This document shows positions 34,812 through 42,737 of a stretch of 64,000 nucleotides of DNA, piece by piece. Under the pieces are notes generated by a model that worked only from the letters and a program-made list of their open reading frames with translations, did no database searches and had not been told where the DNA came from. Origin of the DNA: Nocardiopsis sp. N85 (lineage in GTDB: Bacteria > Actinomycetota > Actinomycetes > Streptosporangiales > Streptosporangiaceae); the NCBI RefSeq assembly GCF_028882275.1, contig NZ_JARBUT010000015.1, forward strand, positions 62,001 to 126,000. Reading direction: 5' to 3'. Every line of letters begins with the position of its first letter. The stretch's first letter is position 1. The position numbers and the translations under genes are program-made.

Positions 34812-36439
34812 GGTCCACCGCCCTTTCCTCGTGATGTGCCGTCCTCGCGGTCCGGCTCCGGGGAGAGCAGGGCGCGCAGGGCCGCCACCCACCCCCGGAC
34901 GACCTCCGCGTCCGCGCCGTCCGGCGCGAACGACGCGTCGAGCAGGTCGACCCGGTCGGGCGCGCGGTCACCGGTGATGGTGACCAGCTCCGCGCGGACC
35001 GCGCTCACCCGCCCGTGGCCGACGCCGGCGCCCGCCCCCACGGTGTCGAAGGGGACCGTCGCCAGGTCGCGAACGACCAGCGCGCACAATCCGCGGATCG
35101 CGTCGTCGGGATCGTCGATGTCGAAGACCACCTCGGCGACGCCCCCGCACTGGAGGTCGTCGGTGAACAGGCGACCGTCCACCGCGTCGCCGAACAGGGA
35201 GTCCACGGTCATCCGGGTGGCGGTCAACACCGCGCCTCCGGTGATCACCGGTACGGTCCGCAGCCGCACCCGGGAAGGGCGCGGAACGGCCTCCCGCGCC
35301 CCGGTGTCGGCCCCCCACCAGTGGTCGTACCAGGCCTGACGTCGCCCCGGGTCGGCGTCGCCCAATGCCTCGGCCGCGTCTCGGACCGATCGCGCCGCGA
35401 TCCTCTTGACCAGGGCGAACAGTGCGGTGTCGCCGAGTACCGGTGCGATGCGCACCCCGCCCTTGTCGGGGTCCTCGACCACCGGTCGCTCCCGGTGGGC
35501 CCGGTCCACCTCACCGAGCCGGTCACCGGTGGGCGCGTCCCCGATCGACAGCAGCCCCGGCCGCAGGTCACCGGAGGGGGCCGTCAACGGGTCGGTCCGC
35601 TCGGCGACCGCCAGGACCAGGCGCAGTTCGGCCCGGCGCCGACGATCGGGCCCGGCGACCCGGGCCGCGAGGTGGGCGGCGGTACCGGCCCGGTCCTTGG
35701 CGCGCAACTCCCGGGCCAGCGCGACCGACAGGTCGGCGGACGCCTCGGCCAGGGCGTCCTCCCCCGCCCGCCACCGCTCCTCCCACGACCTCCCGTGGTG
35801 GGCGAACCAGTCGTGCTCGTCCCCCAGGTCCAGGCGGCGGACCGCCCAGTGGGTGGCGCGCACCGACCCGTGCCCGCGCCCGGTACGACCGCCCACGCGC
35901 GTGCCCGGTCCCGCGCCCCCCACCCCTTCGACCGCCAGCGCCATGAGCGTCAACAGGCGGGCCTCATCGGCCGGAACGGCCACCCGCAACCGCAGGTGGA
36001 CGACGAAAACGGTGCCCGCGGGCAGCACCTCCCACTGCCACAGCAGGCCGGGCAGGACCGTCCCGGCGGCGGGATCCACCCGGGTCCCGGTCCGCACCGC
36101 CACACCGGCGCCCTCGGGCAGCCGGCCGAACGCGTCGTCGATCTCCACCGCGCTGGCCCGGGGCGCCCGTCCGTCGCCCTCCGCCGCCCCGAACAGCTCG
36201 CTCACCCGCGCCGGGTCGCCCACCCGGGCGGCGAGCCCGTGCCGCAGCAGACCGGCCAGGGTGGTGGCGCGCAGGCGGGGCGCCCCCGTGCGCGGATCCC
36301 GGTCGAGGTGCAGGTCCACATCGCTCTGGGCGGCGTGCCGGGGCACGACCTGCGCGGCACCGACGTGGGTGTCGGAGAGCAGACACCACCGCCCGGTGAT
36401 CTCCCACAGCACCCCGGGACGGTCCGCCCGCGCGCTCAC
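34808..36439 (-). CDS. Fused pair of Cas7 (Csm3-like) RAMP domains
   Basis: This 543-residue protein contains two RAMP units. Unit 1 (about 1-260) has GRWCLLSDTHVG, an Asp-rich loop SDVDLHLDRDPRTGAPRL, and ATTLAGLLRHGLAAR, the Csm3 pattern in which a loop Asp cuts target RNA. It ends in GRTGRGHGSVRA, a Gly-rich loop. Unit 2 (about 270-500) has LLSIGDAPTGDR and ALFALVKRIAARSVRD, then a C-terminal GAGAGVGHGRVSA Gly loop. Its usual P-x-I-P-G-S motif is altered (RIAPVLGDT), so this half may be structural only. Two-Cas7 fusions are known in type III-D and III-E systems. GTG 36439 overlaps the csx10 stop. Confidence 0.82.
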   Translation of the reverse strand: MSARADRPGVLWEITGRWCLLSDTHVGAAQVVPRHAAQSDVDLHLDRDPRTGAPRLRATTLAGLLRHGLAARVGDPARVSELFGAAEGDGRAPRASAVEIDDAFGRLPEGAGVAVRTGTRVDPAAGTVLPGLLWQWEVLPAGTVFVVHLRLRVAVPADEARLLTLMALAVEGVGGAGPGTRVGGRTGRGHGSVRATHWAVRRLDLGDEHDWFAHHGRSWEERWRAGEDALAEASADLSVALARELRAKDRAGTAAHLAARVAGPDRRRRAELRLVLAVAERTDPLTAPSGDLRPGLLSIGDAPTGDRLGEVDRAHRERPVVEDPDKGGVRIAPVLGDTALFALVKRIAARSVRDAAEALGDADPGRRQAWYDHWWGADTGAREAVPRPSRVRLRTVPVITGGAVLTATRMTVDSLFGDAVDGRLFTDDLQCGGVAEVVFDIDDPDDAIRGLCALVVRDLATVPFDTVGAGAGVGHGRVSAVRAELVTITGDRAPDRVDLLDASFAPDGADAEVVRGWVAALRALLSPEPDREDGTSRGKGGGP

Positions 36440-38244
36440 CGCCACCCTCCACCACCGTGCGGCACGTCCCGGGCGCGCAGCACCCGGGCGACCTCCGCCA
36501 ACCAGGAGGAGACCAGGGTCAGGCACAGCCGAGCGGCGGTGCGACGCTCCCACTCCAGGGCCCGCTCGGACAGGCCGGACGGATCCTCGCGCGACGGCAA
36601 CCCCTCGGGCACGGACAGGTCCACGACGGCGATCGCCTCGGCGTAGGCGGGACCGTACGCCGGCCGGGGGCGGTTGGCCTCCCACCAGGAGACCGCGGCC
36701 GCACCCCCGGACAGCCCCGACAACCACCCCCGCACCGGGATCGGCGCGCTCCCCGGCGACACCACACGGGCCCGCGACAACGCCCGGACCGCGCGATCGT
36801 GCAGGCCCTTGTGCGCGCCGCCCGGGGAGCGGTCCCCGTCCACGACGTTCGCCAGCGCCTCCAACGCGGCGTCCGCGTCATCGTGGGGATGGGTCACCAC
36901 CTCCCGCAACCGGCCCACCAGGCTCGGGGTGAGCGGCTCCAGCCTGCGGGCCGACCGCCGGGCCAGGAACCGGGCGTGATCGCGCACCGGGCCCGCGGCG
37001 GCGTTCCACAGCAGCTCGTCGTACAGGGCGGCCAACCCCGGATCGTCCCATTCCTTCGAGGTCCACGCCGCGACGGTGCGCCCGTCGGTCAGGGCGACCG
37101 TGCCGGCGGGCCGTCCCACCAGGGGGACCGTCTCGGGGGCGTGCGGCAGCGGGCCCGGCGGCGGCGGATCCACCAGTACGAACTGGCCGTGGCCGTCGAT
37201 GACGCGATCGCCCAACGGGTCGGCCTCGATCGCCCGGACCAGTTCGGTGGGCAGGTCGCGGTCCAGGCGGAGCCGCACCACCGCGCCCGGCGCGGCCGCC
37301 CGACGCTGGGCCATGGGACCGTGGTAGCCCCGGTGGTAGGCGCCGATCACCGTGGACTCCACGTGGGCCGCCACGACCTCGACGCCGACCCCGGGCAGCC
37401 ACCGGTCCAGTAGCGCCGGCACCTCCGAGACCAGGGCGCCGGGAGCGTACTGACCCTGTGCGCCCACCACCAGCGCCGCCGACGACAACAGCAGGTCGAA
37501 GGGGCGGCCCGCCGCCCAGGCGCGCGGCCCCACCGGGTCCGCCCGGTCCGGGCGGAGGGGGTCGTCGGGGTCCACCGGGGCGACCCGCACGCCGCCGTGG
37601 GCCCGGGTGCCGCCCGAACCGAGGGTCAGGGTGCCCTCGGCGTCGGCCAGGACCTCGGCGATCCGCCGCGCCAGTTCCGACAGTGCGGTCCGGTCGGAGG
37701 CGAGCAGCTGCCATCGCGCCTCGAAGACCTGCCCGGAGTCCAGGGCCGTGGTGAAGAACGGCATCCCGCGGTCGGGGTCGCCGATGCGCGCCCGCCCCAG
37801 ATAACGCTCGGTGGTGGTGCGCACCCGCGCCCGCAGCGTCCGGTCCAGGGTGATCGGATCGCGCACGGCCCGGTAGGGGACCGTCGGATCGGCGTCACCG
37901 AAGACGTCCGCCATCGTGTCGCTGTTCTTGCCCAGGGTGTACAGGTGGGCCGGCGGCGGATAGGCGACCAGCGCGCGGGAGAGGCCGGGCAGGTCGGGGT
38001 CGGCCCCCGGCTCCAGTCTCGGGTGGGCGGTGGCGAACCGGATCCGGCCACCGTCGGCCACCCACTCCCGTTCCTCCCGTCGCAGTCCCGCGCGCCGCAA
38101 CGCGGCGGCGAGCATCCCGCGCTGGGCCCGCCCGCCGATGACGTGTTCGGAGTCGATCCGCAGCGGGTCGAAGGAGGTGCGGACGACGAGCGTGTCGGTC
38201 AGGACGTACCGCAACGGCAGGTAGCCGCTCACCGGGACGCTCAT
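36436..38244 (-). CDS. csx10: Csx10, Cas5-like RAMP of type III-D
   Basis: This 602-residue protein opens with LPLRYVLTDTLVVRTSFDPL and a HVIGGRAQRGMLAAALRRAG segment. This is the first RAMP strand and helix expected of Csx10 (TIGR02674), the subunit that caps the crRNA 5' handle in type III-D complexes. GTLTLGSGGTRAHGGVRV is a Gly-rich loop near residue 245. A long C-terminal part contains RGYHGPMAQRR and a helical tail. ATG 38244 overlaps the preceding gene's TGA by 4 bp. Length and order (after a Cas7, before a Cas7 fusion) fit III-D. Confidence 0.85.
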   Translation of the reverse strand: MSVPVSGYLPLRYVLTDTLVVRTSFDPLRIDSEHVIGGRAQRGMLAAALRRAGLRREEREWVADGGRIRFATAHPRLEPGADPDLPGLSRALVAYPPPAHLYTLGKNSDTMADVFGDADPTVPYRAVRDPITLDRTLRARVRTTTERYLGRARIGDPDRGMPFFTTALDSGQVFEARWQLLASDRTALSELARRIAEVLADAEGTLTLGSGGTRAHGGVRVAPVDPDDPLRPDRADPVGPRAWAAGRPFDLLLSSAALVVGAQGQYAPGALVSEVPALLDRWLPGVGVEVVAAHVESTVIGAYHRGYHGPMAQRRAAAPGAVVRLRLDRDLPTELVRAIEADPLGDRVIDGHGQFVLVDPPPPGPLPHAPETVPLVGRPAGTVALTDGRTVAAWTSKEWDDPGLAALYDELLWNAAAGPVRDHARFLARRSARRLEPLTPSLVGRLREVVTHPHDDADAALEALANVVDGDRSPGGAHKGLHDRAVRALSRARVVSPGSAPIPVRGWLSGLSGGAAAVSWWEANRPRPAYGPAYAEAIAVVDLSVPEGLPSREDPSGLSERALEWERRTAARLCLTLVSSWLAEVARVLRARDVPHGGGGWR

Positions 38245-38906
38245 CGGCGGCCCTCCCCGGGTGGGACGGCCAGCCGCAGGGTGAGCGCGTCGGGATCGGC
38301 GCCCTCGGAGTCGGCCAGGCGCACATCGACCCGTCCCCGCCCCCGGGTCCCCTTGAGCCCGATCTGCGTGGTCGCCAGACAGGCACGGGCCACCAGACGC
38401 CAGTGGTCGGGGCCCGGTTCCTCCGCCCAGGTGAGCGTCGAGGTCAGGACCAGGTCCGGCAGCAGCACCCGGTGGGTGCGCAACCGGCCCGGCTCCGCGG
38501 CCCCGTCCGGGCCCACCTCGATCCCCGCCTCCAACGCGGTGTGGGCGTCGGTGACCGCGCGCCGCAGCACGGCCCGCGCCCGCTCCGACCGGCCCGCCAG
38601 CGCCCGGGAGACCGCCGCGCGCACCGCGTCGCCCACGACGGCGTGCCCCATCCGCAGCATCCGGTCGCGGCCGTGCGATCGGCTCCGCCCGAACACCTCG
38701 TCCACGACCCCCACCAGATCCGGGGAGACGGCCAGGGCCCGGTGCGCCCCCGCGCGCAGACGCGCCGCCAACCGGTGCCGCGGCAGATAGGGCGCCCCGT
38801 GGTCGTCGGTGACCACGTCGGTGTCGGCCCCCGTACCGTCGGCGCTGGCGCCCACGAACAGGGCGGGCGAGGCCAACCGCACCACGACGCGATCGGGGGC
38901 GGTCAC
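38241..38906 (-). CDS. Cas7 (Csm3-like) RAMP protein
   Basis: This 221-residue protein is a single Cas7-type RAMP. Its N-terminal strand RVVVRLASPALFVGASADG is followed by an Asp-bearing loop (GADTDVVTDDHGAPYLP) and helix HRLAARLRAGAHRAL. The C-terminal Gly-rich loop is IGLKGTRGRGRVDVRL. The loop aspartates include the position of the target-RNA cleaving Asp of Csm3. This subunit would form part of the backbone along the crRNA. ATGA overlaps on both sides couple it to cas10 and csx10. Confidence 0.85.
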   Translation of the reverse strand: MTAPDRVVVRLASPALFVGASADGTGADTDVVTDDHGAPYLPRHRLAARLRAGAHRALAVSPDLVGVVDEVFGRSRSHGRDRMLRMGHAVVGDAVRAAVSRALAGRSERARAVLRRAVTDAHTALEAGIEVGPDGAAEPGRLRTHRVLLPDLVLTSTLTWAEEPGPDHWRLVARACLATTQIGLKGTRGRGRVDVRLADSEGADPDALTLRLAVPPGEGRR

Positions 38907-40732
38907 CGGGACGCGCCTCTCGACGGGGCGCGTCGGGCGGCGGAGAGCCGGGGGTCCAGCGCCCGGGACAACCCCGGGTCAAGGTACAGGTCCATCATCT
39001 CCACGGCGTCGAGCAACCCCGCGGGCGTCCAGTCCCGGGGCAGGTCCACCGGTGCCCCGGTGACCCGGGCCCGGCGGGCGATCTCCGGTTCCGGGTCGAC
39101 CCCCGACTCCAGGAGCGGCACCAGTGCCGAGATCAGCCAGCCCCGACGGCGGGAGTCCCGATCGGCGGTCAGGCTCCCCGGCGCGTCCGCCGCCAGGTAC
39201 CGGTCCAGGAAACCGGCGAAGCCGGTGCCGGTCAACGGCAGGGCGGTGCGCGGAAGCGGACCGCGTCGGGCCGCCTCCCACCGGCCGAGCAGCCGGTCGA
39301 CCCCGTCCACCCGGGTCGTCCAGGCCACCGTGTGCTCGTCGGGGGCGCCGCCCTCCATCGCGGCCACCCGGTGCCGTTTGGCCGTGCGGCACATCGCCTC
39401 GCACGATTCGTGCCCCAAGGACAGGGGCGCGCCCACCGGCTGCACGGCGATGCCCACCCCCACGGTCGGCACGAACGTGGTGTGGGACCGACCGTCGGAG
39501 CGCGCCACCACCCGGCCTCCGCCCGGCCGATCGCCGTGGGCGTCGGCGAGCGTCCGGTGCAGGGCGGCCCTGGGGTCGTCCGGGTCACCGATCCGTCCGG
39601 GGTCCACGTCCAACCAGTCCAGGACGTATCGGACCAGGGACAAGGCCAGTCGCGCGTCGCACAGAACGGTGAGATCGTCCCCGGCCACCACGATCGGCCG
39701 CACCGGCAGGCGGACCGTCCCGGAGGGTTCGTGGTCGAGGGTGATCGGACGCGCGCCCCCCTCGCCCGGGATGACCGGCGCCCGCCCCGGGTCGACGCGC
39801 ACCGTCGCCGCCACCGCGCGTACCAGGACGCGCGCCAGCGCCTCGATCAGTCCGGCGATGCGCGTGGACAACCGTCGCTGGGCCAGCGCCCCCGAACCGG
39901 GCACGGCGCGGTCGCCCGCGCGGTCGCGGTACTCGCCCAGGATCGCGCCGAGGCCGTTGACGTCCATGTGCACGACCGCGATGCGGCTGACGTCTCCGGG
40001 TTCGCGGCCGAGCCGGTCCACCTCCATCGGCAGCGTCAATCGCGGCGCCCCGGTGGCCGTCACCGCGCCGGCCGCCCAGGCGGCGCTGTGCGCACGGTGC
40101 CACCGACGGCCGATCCCCCGGGCCCTCGCCACATCGGCGCTCACCCGTTCGGGGACCCCGGGCCGGTCGTCCTGGGCCCGGCTGGGGTCGATCACCTCGG
40201 CCGGGCCACCGCCCACCGCGCACACCGCGGTGATCCCGTACCCGTGCGCGGGGTCGTGCAGCGTGGACATGTACCCGCGCGCCCGCCGCAACCGGTCCGG
40301 CAGCACCGACAGCGCCTCGTCCACGTCGTAGGCCCACGGGCCCGCCGCGACGGGGGCCGTGGGTCCGTAGGGGACGTGGGCGACCACCGGGGTGAGATCG
40401 CCGGCGCGCTCGCGCAGCGACCGGGTGTACCAGGCGGTGAAGTCCCGGGCCGCCGCGGCGTCGGGCAGGACCACGGTGAGCGCGCCACCGGCGTCGCGCA
40501 GCACGACGCACGTGTCGGGCACCAGGTCGGCGATCCCCCGTACCGGGTCGGAGGTGTCGGTGAGCTCGGCGACCAGCGCGGCCCGCCCCACCGCGTCCAG
40601 GATCCGACGCCCGCTGTAGACGTAGGCCTGGATGCCGCGCAGGTCGACGCCGACCAGCACCCCGCTCACCGGGGGCGTCGCCGAGGCGGGCGCACCGACG
40701 GTCGACCGGTGCGGCTCGGGAACGGAGGTCAC
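38903..40732 (-). CDS. cas10: Cas10 of type III-D, no HD domain, AGDD cyclase motif
   Basis: Cas10 is the large type III subunit that makes cyclic oligoadenylates when target RNA is bound. Using the GTG at 40732 (AGGAG 10 bases upstream; ATG 40750 is an alternative) the product is 609 residues. Palm 1 starts at about residue 24 with GVLVGVDLRGIQAYV. Palm 2 has VVHMDVNGLGAIL (Asp257) and VVAGDDLTVL, where the cyclase GGDD is A350-G-D-D353. Both metal-binding aspartates are kept. No N-terminal HD nuclease is present: the protein begins almost directly with Palm 1. DNA cleavage would therefore rest with an ancillary effector such as the CARF nuclease. It is the first gene of the six-gene effector operon. 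Confidence 0.86.
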   Translation of the reverse strand: MTSVPEPHRSTVGAPASATPPVSGVLVGVDLRGIQAYVYSGRRILDAVGRAALVAELTDTSDPVRGIADLVPDTCVVLRDAGGALTVVLPDAAAARDFTAWYTRSLRERAGDLTPVVAHVPYGPTAPVAAGPWAYDVDEALSVLPDRLRRARGYMSTLHDPAHGYGITAVCAVGGGPAEVIDPSRAQDDRPGVPERVSADVARARGIGRRWHRAHSAAWAAGAVTATGAPRLTLPMEVDRLGREPGDVSRIAVVHMDVNGLGAILGEYRDRAGDRAVPGSGALAQRRLSTRIAGLIEALARVLVRAVAATVRVDPGRAPVIPGEGGARPITLDHEPSGTVRLPVRPIVVAGDDLTVLCDARLALSLVRYVLDWLDVDPGRIGDPDDPRAALHRTLADAHGDRPGGGRVVARSDGRSHTTFVPTVGVGIAVQPVGAPLSLGHESCEAMCRTAKRHRVAAMEGGAPDEHTVAWTTRVDGVDRLLGRWEAARRGPLPRTALPLTGTGFAGFLDRYLAADAPGSLTADRDSRRRGWLISALVPLLESGVDPEPEIARRARVTGAPVDLPRDWTPAGLLDAVEMMDLYLDPGLSRALDPRLSAARRAPSRGASR

Positions 40733-40806
40733 CGTGTCGAGACTCCTCATCGCGGGTCCGGGCGGGGGCAGGGCGTGGTCCCGTGAGGGTGGGCACCCGT
40801 TCATCA

Positions 40807-40817
40807 CTCTCGGACGG
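40807..40817 (-). promoter_or_regulatory. CCGTCCGAGAG motif upstream of cas10
   Basis: On the minus strand this reads CCGTCCGAGAG, 74 bp before the cas10 start. The same 11 bases occur upstream of cas6 and of the 55-codon ORF, each pointing at its gene. It is a candidate shared regulatory site. Confidence 0.5.
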
Positions 40818-40941
40818 TGGTGTCCCACCGACGGACACGAAGAACCACCCTTACCAGTCGGGCGCCCGCAAAGCACCTTCGGGGCCACGGGTTGTCCCCA
40901 TCCGGCCACCCCGGGTGGGGTCGACCGGTCACTCCGCGTGC

Positions 40942-40952
40942 CCGTCCGAGAG
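40942..40952 (+). promoter_or_regulatory. CCGTCCGAGAG motif upstream of the 55-codon ORF
   Basis: This is an exact copy of the motif before cas10 and cas6, here on the plus strand and 41 bp before the GTG at 40994. Confidence 0.5.
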
Positions 40953-40993
40953 AGTTCCATGCACGAACCGCCCACGACACGGAGGTTCCCACG

Positions 40994-41161
40994 GTGTCAG
41001 CGCACACATCCGGAACGACCGCCCCGCGCGATCACGCCCCGACCACCCCGACCGCCCCTCGCGACCCGACTCCGCCCACCCCCCAGGACCTGGTCCCGCA
41101 CCTGCGCGGACTGGCCCGCTCCCTGCGCGAGCGGGCCGCCGCCGAACGCCGCCCCTCGTGA
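40994..41161 (+). CDS. Small 55-residue Pro/Thr-rich protein, hypothetical
   Basis: GTG at 40994 follows GGAGG at 8 bases. The first 33 residues are Pro/Thr/Ala-rich and look disordered. The last 20 form an amphipathic basic helix (DLVPHLRGLARSLRERAAAERR). It is divergent from cas10 and lies between cas10 and cas6. The ribosome-binding site and the shared upstream motif are the main evidence that it is real. No homologue is recognised. Confidence 0.5.
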   Translation: MSAHTSGTTAPRDHAPTTPTAPRDPTPPTPQDLVPHLRGLARSLRERAAAERRPS

Positions 41162-41699
41162 CCCGAACGGGCCCGACCGACCTCGACGGTCCCCGTTCTC
41201 CCCGGAACGCCCCCACCGGAGTCGTTCCGCACCGGTCCCCGGCCCCACCCCGCCGGACCACCGGAGGGTGACGACCCCCTCCTTCCGTGCACCGCCCACG
41301 TCCCGGTGGTGGCACGCGCACCGTGACCGCCCGGCCCCGCGCCGTCTCCCCGGCGCGCCCCTCGACATCCGGCGGTCCGGCCCCCTCCCCCGCGCCCGTG
41401 AGGCGCGCCCGTACCCGACCCGGTGACGGGCCCGGGTGGAACGACGACGGCTCCCACCCCCGTCCACGGGGTGGGAGCCGTCGTCCGTCCATCTCGACGA
41501 ACGTCTTCGGCGCGGTGCCCTCTCTCCGACGCGCCTTCCCCCCGGACGAGGACGTCGGTGGCCTCCGGGATGCTCCCATGAGGTCACGGTCGCCCGTCCG
41601 GTCGCGTGCGGTGGCTCCCCGAACAGGCTGACGAATCCCGTAAAGGACAGCCGGTCGGTGGGTCAAACCTGCCGGAGAGGCCACCGCACATCCTCACGG
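41162..41699. terminator. Gene-free spacer with a 17-bp perfect hairpin
   Basis: No convincing gene lies in these 538 bp. The main structure is a perfect 17-bp stem: ACGACGGCTCCCACCCC (41444-41460) pairs with GGGGTGGGAGCCGTCGT (41468-41484) across a 7-base loop. It would stop transcripts from the small ORF and from cas6 on the opposite strand. The flanking DNA is Pro-codon-like high-GC background on both strands. No repeated units were found, so it is not a CRISPR array. Confidence 0.55.
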
Positions 41700-42659
41700 T
41701 CAGTCGAAGAGCACGCCCCCGAACTCCTCTAGTTCGGCCACCGCCCGCACGGGCGCCTCGCCCCCGGGCGGCCCGGACAGCGCGGACGGACGCCGGGGGG
41801 CGCGGCGAGGCCGTTGGACGGCCTCGCCGACGACCGCCCGCTCCCAGGTCACCGTGTCGACCAGCACCGACCCGAAGCCCTGAGCGGTGTACTTGCCGAT
41901 TCCCGACAACTCCACCAGTTCGAGCAGGGTGGTGAAGACCTCGGCGTGCCGCCGGTCCCCGCCCACCACTTCCAGGCGCAACGCCCCCCGCCAGCCCAGG
42001 ACGGTCCGGCCTTCGGCCTGGTGGTGCTCGACCAGCCGCACCTCCTCGTCGGGCACGGGGGACCGGCGCACCAGATCCAGCCCCTCGAACACCGATTCCA
42101 GCCACGGCCCGGACAGCGCGGGCGGCGCGAACCGGGCGACCGCGCCCACGGCCCCGCTGCCGCCGACGATGCCGCCGCCGGAACGGTGCACGGCGCCGAA
42201 GATCCGGCGCGGCCCCGGCCACACGTGGGGGATCCGCTCACCGGTGGTGTCCCGGGTCGTGGTGACCACGGGGGTACGGCTGCGCAGTTCGGCCGTCCGC
42301 ACCGTGGCCGGGCCCCGCGCGCGGGTCAGCAGCGTCGCGTAGTCGTGGTCGAAGGTGCGGGTCACCGAGAGGGGTTCGAGGATGTGGTCGCCGATCCGCT
42401 GGATCCGTCCCACCGTTCCCTCCGGATCCACCGGCGGGGCCACCGCGTCGTCCAACCAGGTGAGGGTCCAGTGGTACAGCCGATCACCCAACGGGGCCGG
42501 CCACCCGTTCATCGCCCACCGTTTGGCCGAAGCGTGCTCTTCGGGGGGCTGGGGCCACCAACGGTTGAGCAGACCGTGGCAGTCCTCGGGCCGGATCGGA
42601 CGCGCCGTGTCGGCCAGATCGCGCAGGATCACGGTCCATCGTCTCGGCACGGACACCAC
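41700..42659 (-). CDS. cas6: Cas6, pre-crRNA processing endoribonuclease
   Basis: Cas6 cuts the CRISPR transcript within each repeat to make crRNAs. The 319-residue protein ends with the diagnostic Cas6 region: GWRGALRLEVVG, a helix, then LLELVELSGIGKYTAQGFGSV, the Gly-rich loop GIGKYTAQGFG. The N-terminal half has the second RAMP fold and RWWPQPPEEHASAKRW. Which histidine is catalytic cannot be fixed by eye. GTG 42659 is preceded by AAGGAACG; the adjacent GTG 42656 is equivalent. The 70 residues after the G-loop are a non-conserved tail. It is the only sign of crRNA maturation, since no array is in the window. Confidence 0.85.
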   Translation of the reverse strand: MVSVPRRWTVILRDLADTARPIRPEDCHGLLNRWWPQPPEEHASAKRWAMNGWPAPLGDRLYHWTLTWLDDAVAPPVDPEGTVGRIQRIGDHILEPLSVTRTFDHDYATLLTRARGPATVRTAELRSRTPVVTTTRDTTGERIPHVWPGPRRIFGAVHRSGGGIVGGSGAVGAVARFAPPALSGPWLESVFEGLDLVRRSPVPDEEVRLVEHHQAEGRTVLGWRGALRLEVVGGDRRHAEVFTTLLELVELSGIGKYTAQGFGSVLVDTVTWERAVVGEAVQRPRRAPRRPSALSGPPGGEAPVRAVAELEEFGGVLFD

Positions 42660-42689
42660 CGTTCCTTCCCGGAGTCGTGCACCGTGGAC

Positions 42690-42718
42690 TTCTCTCGGAC
42701 GGATGTTTTCTCTCGAAC
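42690..42718 (-). promoter_or_regulatory. Direct repeat and shared motif upstream of cas6
   Basis: TTCTCTCGGAC (42690-42700) and TTCTCTCGAAC (42708-42718) are near-identical 11-mers 18 bp apart. The first overlaps CTCTCGGACGG (42692-42702), the reverse complement of the motif also found before cas10 and the 55-codon ORF. Spacing by nearly two helix turns suits a dimeric regulator or tandem operator. Confidence 0.5.
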
Positions 42719-42737
42719 AAGGATCTCGGCAAGGGGC

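Noticed and set aside
38903-40732. Reading AGDD as an inactivated Cas10 cyclase
   Set aside because: Both aspartates that bind metal are kept; only the first glycine differs.
41444-41484. The 17-bp hairpin as a single CRISPR repeat
   Set aside because: Only one copy in the window and no spacer-like periodicity; better explained as a terminator.
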